The position numbers and the translations under genes were made by a program. The notes below the pieces were generated by a model. That model was given only the letters and a program-made list of their open reading frames with translations. It made no database searches and was not told the DNA's origin. This document shows, in pieces, positions 6,700 through 8,265 of a stretch of 8,265 nucleotides of DNA. Source of the stretch: Armatimonadota bacterium (lineage in GTDB: Bacteria; Sysuimicrobiota; Sysuimicrobiia; Sysuimicrobiales; VGFF01); assembly GCA_016868955.1 (NCBI GenBank), contig VGFF01000089.1, positions 1-8,265 of the forward strand, in the 5' to 3' direction. Position 1 is the first letter of the stretch; every line of letters begins with the position of its first letter.

Positions 6700-6708
6700 T
6701 GTTATGAT
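6700..6708 (+). promoter_or_regulatory. Extended -10 box (TGtTATGAT) for the 150-residue ORF, leaderless geometry
   Basis: TG at 6700-6701, one base, then TATGAT at 6703-6708 (5 of 6 matches to TATAAT) form a textbook extended -10 element. It ends 6 nt before ATG 6715, and the spacer GGGCCC is not a convincing ribosome-binding site. No -35 is seen, which is normal for extended -10 promoters. This suggests separate leaderless transcription despite the short distance from ybaK. Confidence 0.55.
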
Positions 6709-6714
6709 GGGCCC

Positions 6715-7167
6715 ATGACCGCCGCCCCGCGCCAGTGGGAAGAGAGCTTCGAGACCTTCGGCCAACGTTTCCGATTCATGCTGCGCGGTCCGGTCGGGGA
6801 CCCGGCGCGTTGGGAAGTTTCGCTGGCAACGCTCGCGGGAGAGGCGATCTTTCCCCAGGCGATCCGCGGCAAGACGGAAGACGAGGCGCGCTGGCGGGCG
6901 GAGCAGTCCTTGCGCAACTGGATCGCCATGCGCCGTCTGCACGCGGCCTGCCAGCGCGCCGCCGATCGCGTGGCGCCGGGCGCCACGGTCGTGCTGCACG
7001 AGCGCGCGACCGAGGTGCGCGTCGACCTGGCCGGCGGCTGGAACTTGCGCGAGCCGTTCCGCCTCCATCGCGACGAGACGCTGGACGAATCGCGCGCTGA
7101 GGCCGACTGGGAAGCCTGGGTCGAAGCGCACCTCAGCGAGCACTGCGAGCGTTTACCGAGCCCGTGA
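6715..7167 (+). CDS. Unrecognised 150-residue soluble protein
   Basis: I do not recognise a family. The protein has no signal peptide or membrane segment and is rich in Arg, Glu, Ala and Trp (W8, W33, W60, W69, W109, W132, W135), with two cysteines (C79, C144). A plausible layout is a beta strand near 18-24 (RFRFMLR), another near 32-38 (RWEVSLA), a long helix at 54-87, a strand pair at 90-104 (ATVVLHERATEVRVD) and a C-terminal helix at 123-147. The N-terminal half, two strands followed by GKTEDEARWRAEQSL, loosely resembles HicB-like partial RNase H folds, but this is a weak analogy. The start is unambiguous: an in-frame TGA lies at 6694-6696 and ATG 6715 is the first possible start after it. 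Codon use resembles the neighbours. The gene sits 26 nt downstream of ybaK and converges on the antiporter gene. Confidence 0.8.
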   Translation: MTAAPRQWEESFETFGQRFRFMLRGPVGDPARWEVSLATLAGEAIFPQAIRGKTEDEARWRAEQSLRNWIAMRRLHAACQRAADRVAPGATVVLHERATEVRVDLAGGWNLREPFRLHRDETLDESRAEADWEAWVEAHLSEHCERLPSP

Positions 7168-7188
7168 CGTCGGCGCCTCGGCGCGACG
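7168..7188. terminator. Small GC hairpin in the convergent gap
   Basis: The 49-bp gap 7168-7216 separates two convergent stop codons. CGTCG (7168-7172) can pair with CGACG (7184-7188), and CGC (7174-7176) with GCG (7181-7183), leaving one bulged G and a 4-nt loop. No T-run follows on either strand, so a canonical intrinsic terminator is not shown. Its position suits transcription ending for both genes. Confidence 0.3.
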
Positions 7189-7216
7189 CGATCCGCCGTC
7201 GAGTCGGCATCCCGTC

Positions 7217-8265
7217 CTACGACGAAGGGGGCGCTGGCGAACCGGCCCGAACCAACCGGAGCGAGCGCCCCGCGAGGATCGCCAACGTCAATGCCGTCAG
7301 AGGCACGATGAAGTAGAGCATCGTCGCGCTGAACAGCGGCAGCGCGTCGTGCTTGGCGGCGCTGAGGACGAGGAACACGACGTACGCCGCGTAGTACCCG
7401 AGGAACACGACCCCTTCCCAGCGCGAGATCAGGTAGCCGGTGAAGCAGATCGGCAGGCAGGCGACCGCGACCGCGATCATCGCCGGCACGTCGAATCCCA
7501 AGACGGCCTGCGAGATGGCGATCGGCCGGGGAGAAACGAGCCCGCTGAGCCCGAGCACCGACAGGACGTTGAAGATGTTGCTGCCGACCGCGTTGCCGAC
7601 GGCGATGTCGCGCTCGCCGCGGATCGCCGCGACGATTGAGGTCGCGACCTCCGGCAGCGAGGTGCCGACGGCGATTATCGTCAATCCGATGACGAGCTCG
7701 CTCACGCCGAGCGACCGCGCGATCGCCTGCGCGCCGTCGACGAGCCAGCGCGACCCGACGACGAGCAGCGCCAGGCCACCGGCGATGAGCGCGAGCTTGC
7801 CGAGGATGCCGACCCAGCCGCCGGCCGCGGCGGCTTCGCCGTCGCGGCACTCTTGCGCGAACTCGGCCTGAATGGCGGCGTTCTCGCGCCGGCTCTGCAC
7901 GATGAGGAACGTGGTGTATGCGATGATGCCGGTGAACAGAAGCGCACCGTCCAACCGCGACAGCGACCCGTCCAGACCCAACGCGTACAGCAGGAAGCTG
8001 ATGCCGATCATCAGCGGCACGTCCAGCCGGACGAGCTGGGCCGAGACGATCAGCGGCGCGATCAGCGCCGACGCGCCGAGGATGAACAACACGTTGAAGA
8101 TGTTGCTGCCGATGACGTTGCCGATCGCAATGTCAGCTTCGCCTTTGAAGGCGGCTTGCACGCTGACGGCCATCTCCGGCGCGCTGGTGCCGTAGGCGAC
8201 GATCGTCAGTCCGATGACGAGCGGAGAGATGCCGACCGCGAGCGCCAGCTTCGATGCGCCGCGCA
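7217..8265 (-). CDS. Calcium/sodium antiporter, CaCA family (partial, N-terminus off right edge)
   Basis: The frame is open to the window edge. The visible 348 residues begin RGASKLALAVGISPLVIGLT, so only the start of the first membrane segment (some 20-30 residues, judged from the family) is missing. The internal Met at 8173 lies inside the first conserved repeat and is not the start. Both alpha repeats of the cation/Ca2+ exchanger superfamily are visible: GTSAPEMAVSVQAAF with GNVIGSNIFNVLFILG, and GTSLPEVATSIVAAI with GNAVGSNIFNVLSVLG (GTSLPE codons about 7666-7649). Acidic and Asn residues in these repeats form the ion site. About ten hydrophobic segments form two inverted halves, joined by a charged stretch (SRRENAAIQAEFAQECRDGE) around 7829-7888. 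It resembles bacterial YrbG-type exchangers, expelling Ca2+ in exchange for Na+ or H+ across the inner membrane. It converges with the 150-residue ORF; its promoter is outside the window. Confidence 0.94.
   Translation of the reverse strand, partial: RGASKLALAVGISPLVIGLTIVAYGTSAPEMAVSVQAAFKGEADIAIGNVIGSNIFNVLFILGASALIAPLIVSAQLVRLDVPLMIGISFLLYALGLDGSLSRLDGALLFTGIIAYTTFLIVQSRRENAAIQAEFAQECRDGEAAAAGGWVGILGKLALIAGGLALLVVGSRWLVDGAQAIARSLGVSELVIGLTIIAVGTSLPEVATSIVAAIRGERDIAVGNAVGSNIFNVLSVLGLSGLVSPRPIAISQAVLGFDVPAMIAVAVACLPICFTGYLISRWEGVVFLGYYAAYVVFLVLSAAKHDALPLFSATMLYFIVPLTALTLAILAGRSLRLVRAGSPAPPSS
7566..7587. repeat. Copy A of a 22-bp identical direct repeat within the antiporter gene
   Basis: These 22 bases are identical to 8091-8112 in the same orientation. 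They encode the shared (G)SNIFNV core of the second alpha repeat, and similarity continues more loosely over the flanking 30 bp or so. This reflects the ancient internal duplication of CaCA exchangers plus shared codon choice, not a mobile or regulatory repeat. Confidence 0.8.
8091..8112. repeat. Copy B of the 22-bp direct repeat (first alpha repeat)
   Basis: Identical to 7566-7587 and encoding the (G)SNIFNV core of the first alpha repeat of the antiporter. The two copies are 525 bp apart, so recombination between them would delete 175 codons in frame, though 22 bp is short for efficient exchange. Confidence 0.8.

Noticed and set aside
6702..7850. 382-codon minus-strand frame across the antiporter and the 150-residue ORF
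   Set aside because: Arg-rich shadow frame overlapping two convergent genes and their gap.
7566..8112. 22-bp direct repeats as a possible mobile or regulatory repeat
   Set aside because: They encode equivalent positions of the two alpha repeats of the antiporter, so internal gene duplication explains them.
1..8265. CRISPR arrays, insertion sequences, tRNA or rRNA genes
   Set aside because: No regularly spaced repeats, transposase motifs, terminal inverted repeats or tRNA-like sequences were found on reading either strand.

Overview
The window is about 8.3 kb of ordinary-looking, gene-dense chromosome from a high-GC bacterium (roughly two thirds G+C by eye, strong G/C at third codon positions). 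No mobile element, phage gene, CRISPR array, tRNA or rRNA is visible. The gene set (a TAXI-type TRAP transporter, a DUF255 thioredoxin-fold protein, a YbaK-like deacylase and a CaCA antiporter) is widespread and does not fix a phylum. An environmental, possibly uncultivated lineage fits, but that is inference.

Layout, left to right. (1) Positions 1-165, minus strand: the N-terminal 55 residues of an unrecognised protein that runs off the left edge, 10 bp downstream of the next gene. (2) 176-2251, minus: a full-length DUF255/Spata20/YyaL-type protein. (3) A 72-bp gap at 2252-2323 with a perfect 9-bp GC inverted repeat and a -10-like box abutting the start codon of the DUF255 gene. (4) 2324-6129, minus: a compact four-gene operon, transcribed in the order TAXI solute-binding protein, DUF1850 protein, fused 4TM/12TM TRAP permease, small DUF1844-like protein. 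(5) A divergent promoter region, 6130-6217. (6) 6218-7167, plus: a YbaK/ProX-type aminoacyl-tRNA deacylase followed by an unrecognised 150-residue soluble protein. (7) A 49-bp convergent gap with a small GC hairpin. (8) 7217-8265, minus: a CaCA-family Ca2+/Na+ antiporter cut by the right edge just before its first alpha repeat.

The TRAP operon is the functional core. A secreted TAXI binding protein would capture an organic acid or amino-acid-like ligand and deliver it to the fused permease, which imports it using an ion gradient. The DUF1850 protein is a common partner of such permeases. The DUF1844-like protein at the end of the operon is the least expected member.

The most interesting pattern is in the start sites. 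Three genes with well-supported starts (the DUF255 gene, the deacylase and the 150-residue ORF) have no Shine-Dalgarno sequence but carry a -10-like hexamer ending 6-7 nt before the start codon, which is the geometry of leaderless transcripts. The TAXI, permease and DUF1844-like genes instead have purine-rich Shine-Dalgarno-like sequences. I see no convincing wholly new biological system here. The unexplained parts are the 150-residue protein, the DUF1844-like operon member and the partial left-edge ORF.
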